A stretch of DNA of 64,000 nt from Bacteroidia bacterium. Lineage in GTDB: Bacteria; Bacteroidota; Bacteroidia; AKYH767-A; OLB10. The DNA lies in the NCBI GenBank assembly GCA_016788165.1, contig JAEUTH010000015.1, positions 103,970 to 167,969 on the forward strand, given 5' to 3'. A program made the position numbers and the translations under genes. The notes under the pieces are model-generated. The model saw only the letters and a program-made list of their open reading frames with translations, did no database searches and had not been told where the DNA came from. This document shows positions 45,901 through 51,500 of this stretch, piece by piece (the stretch's first letter is position 1; the number at the start of each line of letters is the position of its first letter).

Positions 45901-46695
45901 AGCTGTTGGCCCAATTAAGTTATCAGTAATAATAGTATTTTGATTTAAGTTAGTAGCAGCAGCACCACGTGTTCCAATGCCGTAACGACATCTGATAATC
46001 CGATTGTCAACAAATGAATTGTTATCATTGTCATCGCCACCAGTTGCGGATATTCCAATTGTTGTTCCACCCATTAAAATTCCAAAAGTTGAATTTGTTG
46101 TCGTATTTTGTGTAGCACCACAAGCAATTTCAAGGTTTCTGATGGTGTTGTTGGTAGCTCCTGCACCTGCACCTAAACTTGATAGCCAAAAAGCTGCTGT
46201 AGCTGTTGCGGTGGAAGAGTTAATTACAGAAATATTACGGCCTACGCCACCAATACGGCCATCAATGGTTACATTATCGGCACCATTTAGCCTGATAATT
46301 GCACCGGTAATATTACCTGTAACGGTTACCGGTGTGGTTGCTGTTACAGTAACCGATGCCCAGGTTATTGCGCCTAATGTAGCTGTAGCACTTTCGGTAG
46401 TATTAGCGACTATTGATACACTAATTGGCCCCGAGCCATTGTTGCCGGCTACGTTAATGGCCGTAAAAGCAGCACCCAAAGTAGCATAAGTGCCATTACC
46501 TGCCAGTGCGCCTGTTACATTTACATTTTGCCCAAAAGCAAAAACCGTACAAAGCATACCTATTAAAAAAAGGCAAAGTGGTTTGTAAAAATGATTAGTA
46601 TATTTTTTCATCGTATGAGTGTTTTTAATTGCAGTGCAACTATTTGTGTGGGTGTTTGATGTTTGAGCCAACATTAATTTATATGGGTATTTCAT
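30982..46695 (-). CDS. Giant SprB-repeat surface protein with T9SS sorting domain (about 5,200 residues)
   Basis: A 5,237-residue exported protein (5,209 if begun at the internal ATG at 46611). Domain order: signal peptide KPLCLFLIGMLCTVFAFGQ; a parallel beta-helix-like region to about residue 570; Ig-like and nidogen-like modules to about 1,230; then SprB units with the consensus V-C-x-G-x-x-x-G-x-A ... PYTYLW ... GTYTVTVTDANGCT. A break of non-SprB modules lies at 40175-41215. The array is followed by an unrecognised domain of about 200 residues and a type A sorting domain (YPNPSNGIVNVAFN to RLVIH). SprB itself is the mobile gliding adhesin of Flavobacterium but uses a type B sorting domain and SprF, neither of which is seen here, so this is a SprB-repeat adhesin rather than an orthologue. 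AAAAAAGGAGG sits 7 bases before ATG 46695, supporting the long start; the signal peptide favours 46611. Confidence 0.9.
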   Translation of the reverse strand: MKYPYKLMLAQTSNTHTNSCTAIKNTHTMKKYTNHFYKPLCLFLIGMLCTVFAFGQNVNVTGALAGNGTYATLGAAFTAINVAGNNGSGPISVSIVANTTESATATLGAITWASVTVTATTPVTVTGNITGAIIRLNGADNVTIDGRIGGVGRNISVINSSTATATAAFWLSSLGAGAGATNNTIRNLEIACGATQNTTTNSTFGILMGGTTIGISATGGDDNDNNSFVDNRIIRCRYGIGTRGAAATNLNQNTIITDNLIGPTAFGADEIGQNGIFVQFENLCTISRNTVQFIGHDFANSISAFFDKAGIAIGVNSWSNLTTTTASSSNISCTRNLVHDVCDERTNSAVGIIVGTTLSGPKTLNLIANNMIYNVRCNGTTGDQGAGIGHCGGPGDQIVFNSIYLTGDVDPTGTTTATTNPIIAGISKHVAAAADTAVFIKNNAIYVNISSNTTTLLKAPIIAPAAGYAYGSGGLNNNDYYIPSTANGHVIGVAGTGTTSFATLPLWQAVYTPAQDAASISVDPSFTSTTDLHINVSSPAVNNLAVPLAAVINDFDNDTRSLTTPDIGADEYSPLVCSGTPTPGSIAPVSSSICTNGAGVTLTLSGNTVGAGISIEWDSSTVSGGPYFTIPGATTSTYFAKPGSTTYYKVRVLCSNSGLADSTTQVTVTVNTPPTVTVSPTSDTICNPGGAPISLTASGASTYTWAPAAGLSATTGASVNATPSATTTYTVTGTDANGCTATATAIITSGSNPVVSASATPASVCSGGNSQLAATASVPWTTPLVNTYGFAGSSGTYTAISGTAVTFGSQDDGYTGNLPIGFTFNYNGANQTVFAVSPNGWVQLGQTGSSSTGFFSNALASNALFIAPLWDDNNITGGNVQYSTSGTAPNRVLTVQWTALHTGSSGSTTNPTIDMQVKLYEGSNVVELLYGSTSGALVGTTASIGISGASGNYLSVTPLSPANTSTVSSATENTTISSAANFPSGTIYTFTPAGAPTLSYSWSPATFLSSTTISNPVATAVTATTTYTVTVQSNLGCTTTATASIAVEPPATANAGADIAGCNCCATTYTVTGAIGGSATSAAWSTNNGGGSFNTVTWDGLGQVYTPGGSDLTGIFPKFINIILTTDDPAGACTAASDTLVITIHQVPSLVTTPAVLCTGGSLDLNAHVSDGNSTTGTLAYYLTYSNAQTETGAISATVSSTGTYYVRKNTATTPACLDIDSITVTASTIAAGESHTNILCTGAATGTIDVTVTPGTAPYTFAWSDSNTNEDRTGLTAGTYTVTVTDANGCTATVSATLTEPAAAVSANCTGTNVSCFGGNNGTASVLAGGGVSPYTYAWSNGSTDASITGLTANTYTVTVTDANGCTVTCAYVVTEPSAVVAACSGTNVDCFGNSTGSASVLASGGTASYTYLWSTSASTSTITGLAANTYTVTVTDGNGCTASCNYVVTQPVALGAVCSGTNVNCFGNSTGSASVAASDGTAPYSYMWSNGATDASITGLAANTYTVTVTDANGCTISCGYTVMQPATALAVVCSGNNVSCNGGSNGSASVLASDGTAPYTYAWSNGSTDASITGLTANTYTVTVTDANGCTLSCNYAVTEPASVTANCSVTSPITIAGNDGQVTVVAGGGTSPYSYLWSNGQTTATATGLSDGIYTVTVTDANNCTSTCSVTLPAFLPLSATCSNTTVSCNGGNDGTATVLAAGGSSPYAYLWSTGATTASIAGLTANTYTVTVTDNIGTTASCQTTVAEPAVLTATMSSTNVTCAGGNDGTATVLAGGGTSPYTYLWSNSQTNATATGLVTATYTVTVTDANGCTVSNSILVNDNPVVVVTATASPDTICNGSSSILTGSGAVTYTWMPGSLSGTTVSVSPTANTTYTVTGADANGCTATATVSVVVEPAPTVNAGADITVCGCCNALVLLNGAIGGTASSATWSVIPNPGDAYLGAGVLSNANSLSTATYAPAAADAGRQVTIVLTTDDPAGVCAPATDTVVITVTQCPDYTVSNDTLCAPGSASFDLNTLITSNNAVISTVTYHSTLADAQSGSNALTNPVAIAATTTYYLRAATAGSPICKDIDSIEVVVLTPVVATASADVFICEGQSTTLSVSASGGMPTPDYTYAWSPAVGLDNTTAASVNANPTVTTNYTVVVTDRNGCTAVDSVLVTVGLVPSVALVQDSVTCNGQSNGSIQATGTGSSGTYNFSINPDPNSQSFANTAGPVTFTNLPAGVYTVTIADFSNGCTSTSSIEVLQPNALIGNASVSDSVSCNGMSDGAVTANPTGGTGGYTYSWTNSSNINVGTTQTVTGLPGDVYTVTVTDINGCTVTSSVNLINPAVISITLDNVVHVQCFGYATGSIDLGVAGGSIPYSYLWSNGATTEDLNGLVAGTYTLTVTDLYGCTETFSTVITQNPQLIVGTSQSNVTCHNGSDGSATVSVSGGIGGYSYIWDNGDTTPTGFNFAAGTHTVTITDSSGTPGCDTTITFLITQPSLLDATASVTNLNCHGASNGVATVFPTGGTPPYTYSWTSIPVQTTATATGLPAGVYTCNILDSLGCTKDVIVEITSPDSLYFDNTITHVLCNGGNTGEITVSVNGGTPGFTYLWSNGETTATIQNLVAGTYTLTVTDANNCQVIGSVTVTEPTAISLSTSFVSPLCFGGNNGTATVNASGGTTPYTYSWSTLPAQTAATATGLSAGAYSVVVVDANGCTASADVTITQPDSIALNGNITHVLCNGGNNGMIDIIPTGGIAPYSVIWSNGSTNTTVSGLTAGNYTATVTDANNCTRVETFIVTEPAAIVIGGTINNATCFGNSNGSIISSVTGGVSPYVYNWSTGATTANVSGLAAGVYTVIVIDANSCTASMQFTVAEPAELSCVCNANITNVSCAGGADGSVTALPSGGTAPYSYSWIRISPTVSGVLATTQTISGLTAGVYEVTITDANGCTKVGTAVITEPAPLTVFAAPFNVACNGNSSGTATATASGGTLPYTYSWNTSPVQTSNIATGLGAGIYTVVVTDANGCTVSTTVTITQPTAIATTMKKTNVSCRNGSNGTAQVLASGGTPGYTYLWNNGATTAYITGLTAGTYTVTVTDANGCTVTNSINVTQPPALTALYTVTRPSCFGYNNGTIDVTVTGGTAPYTYVWSIGATTQDLVGVVSAGAYSVIILDSKGCTILANIFVTQPNVLVLSSTQSNVSCNGGADGKSTVNHSGGTAPFTYLWSNGSTSKTATGLAAGTYTVTVTDSKGCTASLNINITEPSVLSCTTTMIDAVLCNGGNDGKASVTPVGGTPGYSYVWNTTPIKTSGTVSNLQAGTYTVIVTDRKGCTTSCTVTITQPTALTATTSASAASCNGGSDGTASVVANNGTPGYTYLWNTGASATTASISGLTAGTYTVTVTDANGCTKTATAVVTQPTAITASASATNVACNGGNTGTVTAVASGGTGALSYTLNPGAVTNGTGLFTGLVAGTYSVTITDANGCTTSVSGINITESTALVMGALSNTSVSCNGGANGTATAGIVSGGTMPYTYLWNSTPVQLTATATGLPAGTFTVTVTDANGCTVSGNTTITEPATALTATISNVINIPCSGGNTGSAQVTGNGGTVPYTYLWSNGQTTDIVTGLLAGTYGVMVTDANGCVASATVVISQPAAFMASANVTHVACNGDTTGSINVIISGGTAPYTYVLGLSSNSTGIFTGLTAGTYTVNVSDAGGCTTSVTVTVTEPAALIANTTAIDVNCNGGNNGIVAVYVTGGVTPYTYLWSNGATGQNAGGLSANTYTVTVTDANGCTITRTAVVAEPTVLVGVGTQVDVNCAGDNTGTATAVVSGGAAPYFYMWNDGQMTVTATGLAAGSYTVIVTDYNGCTTAINYTITEPLPISANEVIVNPTCFGNNGIVTVSPTGGPVAGTYSYTWLNDTSNHTNVGTFSGNVNSICVIITKNGCAETKCFTVVSPTALLVTTSNVNPLCNDSANGSITAAVVGGTAAYSYLWSDGSTDASLTNLSAGTYTLTVTDANGCTNVSTVTLTEPATLTATVTTGDATCGNDNGTAMATVTGGTAPYTYDWDGYGTWSNVSGLPVGSYTLTVSDANGCGPVLVPFTINSAAALTCATTTTNVTCAGYHNGTATVTAAGGTGSYTYLWNSTPAQTTATATGLAAGTYEVKVIDSLGCISICSVDVIEPTPLAYFTNQTNVTCSGGNSGSAVINAFGGVPYTVGNSYSYLWSNGQTTMIATGLSSGTYVFTITDSLGCSVTGAVGITQPVVINCNTNSTPATCGQADGTAIVNVIGGQAPYSYNWNTVPAQTNAIANSLTAGTYTVTVTDANGCASSCTVTVYQVTDMNFVLTSVPAACNGGNGSLNIFGFSGGTAPFGYLWSNGDTNAGLSAVAGAYTVTVTDANGCTQTASGSIAEPAAIVITSNVTNVSCSGNTDGMACVVATGGAGNYSFSWNTGATAACINNVAAGTYTVTATDANGCTTSANIIVGAPVALDTISTANTPASCGLANGTGTVVITGGTAPYTYAWTTNPVQTTATATGLMAGNNFVVVTDANGCQLTVCVTVATQGGIAASLNSPVYAGGVNIRCNGGSDGSVNLTVSGTGPHTYAWSNGATTEDIFGLTAGTYTVTVTNGVCTATSSITLTEAPVLTLATTQIDVSCNGSSSGSATAIPSGGTAPYTYSWNTVPVQTNATATGLVAGVYTVTVGDANGCTITASVTLTQPASPLAITATSVNPTCNGSNNGSIDITVTGGTAPYSYLWTDGAVTEDRTNIITGSHTVTVTDANGCVVSLCVVLTAPTQLQVTMSKTNVSCSGGVGGSACTTPVGGTAPYTYLWNTGATTSCINSLAAGTYTATVTDANGCTVVGAVVVSQPVIMVLSITKTNVTVFGGNNGTATVTVLSGGTAPFTYSWNTTPIKTTAAVTGLTAGTYQVTVTDALGCIQTASVVITQPNYFCNPITRPWRTESIVTWGVTPNGNPSQSGQYLTNNFAAAFPSSLVIGGGPCVGSRTLTLSNANAVRNFLNGQPNTVSNVLAANLVNPTSGSYQNKLAAQLVALTLNVYFDAYDPNFAITTTVPLGSAIISGMTGGSAVFNGMTVNQFLSEANKRLGGCVAAPVASPTTWANAAETINLAYLGGAAINTGLLSCPFGNNKVAIETAATWNVSAYPNPSNGIVNVAFNAFVDAEINITVLDLSGRDVWSTTEHAFTGDNTRTYDLSQLPKGVYMMRLSLDDHFKVIRLVIH
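31849..43010 (-). repeat. Array of 44 SprB-type coding repeats
   Basis: Tandem in-frame units of roughly 75 residues (about 225 bases), 44 by hand count. There are eight at the N-terminal side, a gap of other Ig-like modules at 40175-41215, then 36 more. Most units keep a cysteine in V-x-C-x-G and another in D-A-N-G-C, probably one disulfide each. Units 2-5 keep an additional cysteine pair. Diverged units include 6, 7, 31 and 44. Confidence 0.9.
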
Positions 46696-46709
46696 ATTTA
46701 GTCCTCCTT
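46693..46709 (-). promoter_or_regulatory. Shine-Dalgarno site before the giant SprB-repeat gene
   Basis: On the minus strand AAGGAGG ends 7 bases before ATG 46695 and only a few bases after the TAA of the upstream gene (46714-46712). Strong Shine-Dalgarno sites are rare in this window, so it is informative about start choice and suggests coupling to the upstream gene. Confidence 0.6.
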
Positions 46710-46711
46710 TT

Positions 46712-48454
46712 TTAATTAATGATTATGGTTCGTGTTTTAACACAGCCACCCGGCCCGGTTACTGTTACAGTATAGGTACCCGGTGCTTTGTTTTGTATGT
46801 AATTGGTGGTTTCGCCATCGGGTGCCCATAAAAATGTACATCCTGCAGGTGTAGCAGTTACACCGGCTGTACCTGTAGTAACAAAGGCTGCATCGCTTTT
46901 CATGGTAGTACCTAAAATAGGATTGGGGTTAACCGTAACAGCAGCAGTAGCTGTAGCGGTGCATCCATTACTGCCTGTGGCCGTAACGGTGTAAGTTGTA
47001 CTACTTGCAGGCGTTGCGGCAACCGTACTGCCACTTAGCGAACCGGGCATCCAACTATAACTAACACCCGTACCTGTTGCCGTAAGTGTTGTTGTGCTGC
47101 CTGCACAAATGGTTGCAGGGCTTGCCGATGCACTTACTGCTGGTACTGTAACATCGCTGGTAATAGCAGCTGTGGCAGTTGCTGTACATCCATTGCCGGC
47201 ATCTGTTACTGTTACGGTATAGGTTGCTGCTGCTGTAACATTACGCACAGCATTGGTGCTGCCATCGTCCCATAAATAAGTATTGCCGCCTGAAGCAGTT
47301 AAATTAATATTAGTTGTAGTACAGGTAAGTACACCGCTTGCAGGTGTAACCAAAGCTGCCGGAGGTGTGGTATTGCTTGTAACGGTATAGGAACAAGTTG
47401 CTGTGCATGCATTGGCATCGGTTACGGTTACAGTATATGCGCCTGCGGCTAAGCCACTAATTGCAGCTGTGGTAGCTGCATTTGACCATAAATAGGTATA
47501 TGAACCCGAGCCACCACTTGCCGAAACCGAAGCTGTACCCGTTGGCGTTAAGCAATCAATATTGGTACCGCTGCAATTAACAATTGGTGCTGTGCAGGTA
47601 TAGCTGTAATTAGCACCTGTATTATCATCATAACGCAGTAATGCAAAGCTGCGTTCGGTATCGTTGTTACTATTTAACTGTGCCAGTGTGCGTGTACTGG
47701 TAAAAATGTAATAATATGTTGTTGAACCACAAGTTTGTGCAGGTATGTTAGCTGCCCAGGTAGTGCCCGAGCCTGTTGCTTCAACCAATGAAGTACCGGC
47801 ATCAAATGAATTTAGGGCATTACGGTACCGAACAAATACACCTTCGCCTGTGCCTGGTGTGGCACTGGTGGTTATATTTATTACTGCCTGCCCTCCACTG
47901 AATGTTTGAGAGGCAAAGCTTACGTTAACAGGTGCTGCGGCTGTATATCCAATATAAACTTCGCTGTTGGCATAGCCGATATCACGAAACGAGAAAGTAT
48001 AGTAACCGGCAGTGCCCATATTTAAGCCCATGTCCTGACCACCACTTTGTAGTGTAACACTATTAATAGCATCAACAGCAGCCTGGCCAATGCCGTTAAA
48101 ATTCCATTTGTTTTGAAAACGGTTGCCCGATGGGCCACTAATAAGCAACCATCCGGCACCACCGCCTCCGGGCATATTATCGGGCGCTATATCGCCACCA
48201 CTACTTTGTACATTGATGGTAGTAGCCCAACTACCGCGTCCATCAGTTGGATTGGCAACCGTTGTTGATACCTTTCGATAAACAGTAGTGCGATAATCAC
48301 TATTATAAGGTGTGGTTGAATAAGAATTAGGACGACCTACCCATTGTACAGGTTCGCCACTAAATACATTTTGAGCCCAGGCATTTACAGCTAATGTAAG
48401 GCAAGCTGATAATGCAAGTCCGGTTTTGATTTTACTTCTTAAAAGATGAATCAT
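46712..48454 (-). CDS. Exported protein with one SprB repeat and Ig-like modules, no recognisable sorting domain
   Basis: A 580-residue protein with a signal peptide (cleavage near NAWAQ). Residues about 27-290 form an unrecognised glycine- and aromatic-rich beta domain. A single four-cysteine SprB unit follows (CSGTNIDC ... YTYLWSNAATT ... NACTATC), then Ig-like modules, one closely resembling a module in the giant neighbour (WMPGSLSGSTV versus WMPGSLSGTTV). The protein ends with the SprB-like module GTYTVTVTGPGGCVKTRTI and three more residues. I see no type A or type B sorting domain, unusual for a protein of this make-up. It lies between a terminator (48518-48546) and the giant gene, 16 bases from the giant gene's long start. 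Confidence 0.78.
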   Translation of the reverse strand: MIHLLRSKIKTGLALSACLTLAVNAWAQNVFSGEPVQWVGRPNSYSTTPYNSDYRTTVYRKVSTTVANPTDGRGSWATTINVQSSGGDIAPDNMPGGGGAGWLLISGPSGNRFQNKWNFNGIGQAAVDAINSVTLQSGGQDMGLNMGTAGYYTFSFRDIGYANSEVYIGYTAAAPVNVSFASQTFSGGQAVINITTSATPGTGEGVFVRYRNALNSFDAGTSLVEATGSGTTWAANIPAQTCGSTTYYYIFTSTRTLAQLNSNNDTERSFALLRYDDNTGANYSYTCTAPIVNCSGTNIDCLTPTGTASVSASGGSGSYTYLWSNAATTAAISGLAAGAYTVTVTDANACTATCSYTVTSNTTPPAALVTPASGVLTCTTTNINLTASGGNTYLWDDGSTNAVRNVTAAATYTVTVTDAGNGCTATATAAITSDVTVPAVSASASPATICAGSTTTLTATGTGVSYSWMPGSLSGSTVAATPASSTTYTVTATGSNGCTATATAAVTVNPNPILGTTMKSDAAFVTTGTAGVTATPAGCTFLWAPDGETTNYIQNKAPGTYTVTVTGPGGCVKTRTIIIN

Positions 48455-48517
48455 GGTATGTGGTTTTATTTTTTTCGAGTTGGTGAATTGTTTTTGCTTA
48501 GAAGTTTCTAAAAACGA

Positions 48518-48546
48518 AAATAGATAAGCCTATGGCCTATCTATTT
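48518..48546 (-). terminator. Rho-independent terminator after the 1,391-residue SprB-repeat gene
   Basis: A 13-bp inverted repeat with one mismatch (AAATAGATA core, 3-base loop), followed on the minus strand by TTTTCGTTTTT. It implies that the downstream SprB-repeat genes can be transcribed separately. Confidence 0.65.
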
Positions 48547-48552
48547 ATACGA

Positions 48553-51500
48553 TTAATTTACAGTTATTGAAACGGTTTTGGTACAACCATTAGCTGTATT
48601 GGTAACCACTACATTGTATGTACCGGCAGCAATATCATTTATGCAAGGCGTTGTTGCCGTATTACTCCATAAATATGTAAATGGCCCAACACCGTTGGTT
48701 GCCGAAGCACATAAATTGGCTGTAGTGCCACCGCCTGCACAGGCCGTTTCGTTTTTACTTAAGGTTACCAAAATTTCGGCAGGTTGTGTAATGGTAACAC
48801 TACACTGTGCTGTACATCCATTGGCATCGGTAACTGTTACTGTATAGGTACCGGGTGTTAAGCCTGATAACGAATTGTTTGTATTACCATTACTCCACAA
48901 ATAAGTATAAGGTGCTGTACCATCGTTAGCAAGTACCGATGCTGTACCGTCAGCGGCATTAAAGCAGGTAACATGGGTACTGCTGCAAGCTATATTTAAT
49001 GCATTGGCCGGTTGCAAAACAGCAACCGATGCCGATGCGGTAGATCCAACACTATCAGTAACAGTTACTGTATAGGTACCTGCGGCTAAACCGGTTGCTG
49101 TGGCTGTTGTTTGGCCGTTATTCCACAAATAAGCATAAGGTGTTATACCGGTTAAAACCGTTACAGTGGCAGTACCATCGTTTCCGCCAAAACAATTAAC
49201 AGGAGTAGCGGCCATACTTAAGGTAACAGCCAGGCCTGCACAAGCAGTTGGTGTTGGCTGAAAACCTGAGGTGCCTAAATCGTTATCGGTACCGTCAATC
49301 AAATAATTTATATAAGTAACATTTCCCAAAATTTCGCTTGCTACAGTACCAGCTACTGCCGAGCCATACCAGTTACAGGTTGCGTTTATTGGGGTAGCAC
49401 CGGTATATGCTGTTGCATTGATAGATTTATTGCTGTTGCCCGTTATGTGGTTATTGTTTATAGGGCCGCTAACAGAAAGGTTTTCGAAATACACACCTTC
49501 GGCACCGCCATTAATAAAACTGTTTGTAAGGTTTAAACTTACAGGTGCATGCGTGCTTAATGCATTGTCTTTAACATAAGCGCCATAGCCTGTTGTTTTT
49601 GGGTTAATGGTTAGGCGGGTAGCATTTGCATGTGCACCATCAGGAGCATTAGAAGTATAGCCATCATAATTATTAGCAAAAACTCCATAATCTACATTAC
49701 TAATAGTACCGCTGGTAATACTTGCAGGTGTTGCTGCAGCAACATTCCATATCTGATAGCCCATGCTTAATACACTGATACCTGCTAAGTTGATATTGTT
49801 ATCGGTACTGGTTGAGTTTACTGAAAGTGATCCTAATAATATACCATTAACACGAATTTCGTTTACATTGGCTAAGCCTGTAATGGTGTTGTTTGCCAAT
49901 GTATAGGGCGAAGCTGTTCCATATTGCAAGTTATGAAACACGCCTAATCTGCGTACTTGCATGGTGTTGCCACTAATATTTTGATAGGTAGCAGCGCCTG
50001 GGTTAGGTTGATGGAAGTTACCGGTTTGTACACCTATGCGCACATTGGTCATACAGTTATTGGTAACAGCGGCATACTGGCTGTTGTATAAAAGCACACC
50101 ACCACCCCAATAATCAATGGTAGATGTGGCATCGTAAGTACCAAAATCCATAAAACTGTTATTGGTTATTAAATGACCTGTTGATGGTGGGTAAGCGTTT
50201 ATGTTATAATCACCAAAAATTGTTACCCCAAAATAAGAGAGGTTTTTAATAATATTATTTTGAACAGTTAGGTTGTCCTTATTGTCTTCGTACACGGTAA
50301 TACCTTCGGCTGCATCAATATCGGCACCGTTGGTACTGGTAAAGCCCGAGGTAATAACCGGATTATCGCCATCTAAAGTAAAACCATCAATGGTTACATT
50401 TGCTGCTGATATATGAATCATCTCGCCAGAACTAATTGCAGAAGTTGACGGGTATAAAACCGCTTCGGCAACACGCGTACCCGAACATGCATTTATACCT
50501 GCATTGGGGCCTAAAATGGTTAGCGATTTTGTAACCGTTAGATTTTGCGGATAGTTACCTGCTGCAACTACTAAGGTATGTCCATTTAAGGTACCTGTAG
50601 CATCAATTGCCGATTGGATAGAGCAAAACGTGGCACCAGTATTGGTGTTGGTAACCAAACCCAACGATGTGGCAGCTACAACGGTGTTTTGATTGGTGGT
50701 ATTACCTGCAAAAGTGTTGCTTCCAATTAAATTACCGCAGGCAGCAGGTGCATTACCACGTCCAAAATAATTAGCCGAAAAACCATCAGTTTGGTTGGCA
50801 TCGCCTAAATTATTGGGTACATAGTTGGCATTGGGATGGGCACCGCCCTGTTCCTGAATACCAATGTCGCTATTATTAATAGTATTGCCTGTAACTTCGT
50901 GATTGGTACCTTCAACAACAATACCGTAGCCTTTGCTTTCAGTGCTACTTGGATTTAATTGTTGGAAACCGGTAACAGTATTGGTTGTTATAACCACACC
51001 GGTTGGAATATCGGGGTATCCATCAGGATTACCTGTTTGAAATGCCCTGCGATAAACCGATATACCTGCATGGTCTCTGTTATTCATGCCAACGGTTGGT
51101 GTTAAACTAACGGTATTGCCACTAATAACAAAGCTGTTTACACCGGCATTGGTTCCATCGGCATTGGCATTTTTTACTTCGATACCAAAACGGCCGTTGT
51201 TACTAACGGTGTTACCGGTAACAACATTTGCACCTGTACCACCCTTTACACCATTTAAGCCTATACCATTGTCGGCATTGTTATAAACATTGTTGTTTAA
51301 TACATTTATTCCCGATGCTGTACCGTCTTGCAACTCAATACCACAGCAGTTATTATTATATACTTCGCAATTTTGTATGGTAACATTTTGCTTTAAGCCA
51401 TTCCAAACTACTATACCACGCGAACCGGCAGGATGGTCGTGTGCCTTTACGCTATCAATAAGTACATTATTAACAGGGCCGTTTACATATACACCGCCAC

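Noticed and set aside
31079..46489. Plus-strand open frames of 60-160 codons across the giant gene
   Set aside because: They are antisense shadows produced by the repetitive, Thr/Val/Gly-rich coding strand; none has a recognisable motif or start context.
30982..46695. Orthologue of the gliding adhesin SprB
   Set aside because: It shares the repeat type only; it has a type A rather than type B sorting domain and no SprF or other gliding genes nearby.
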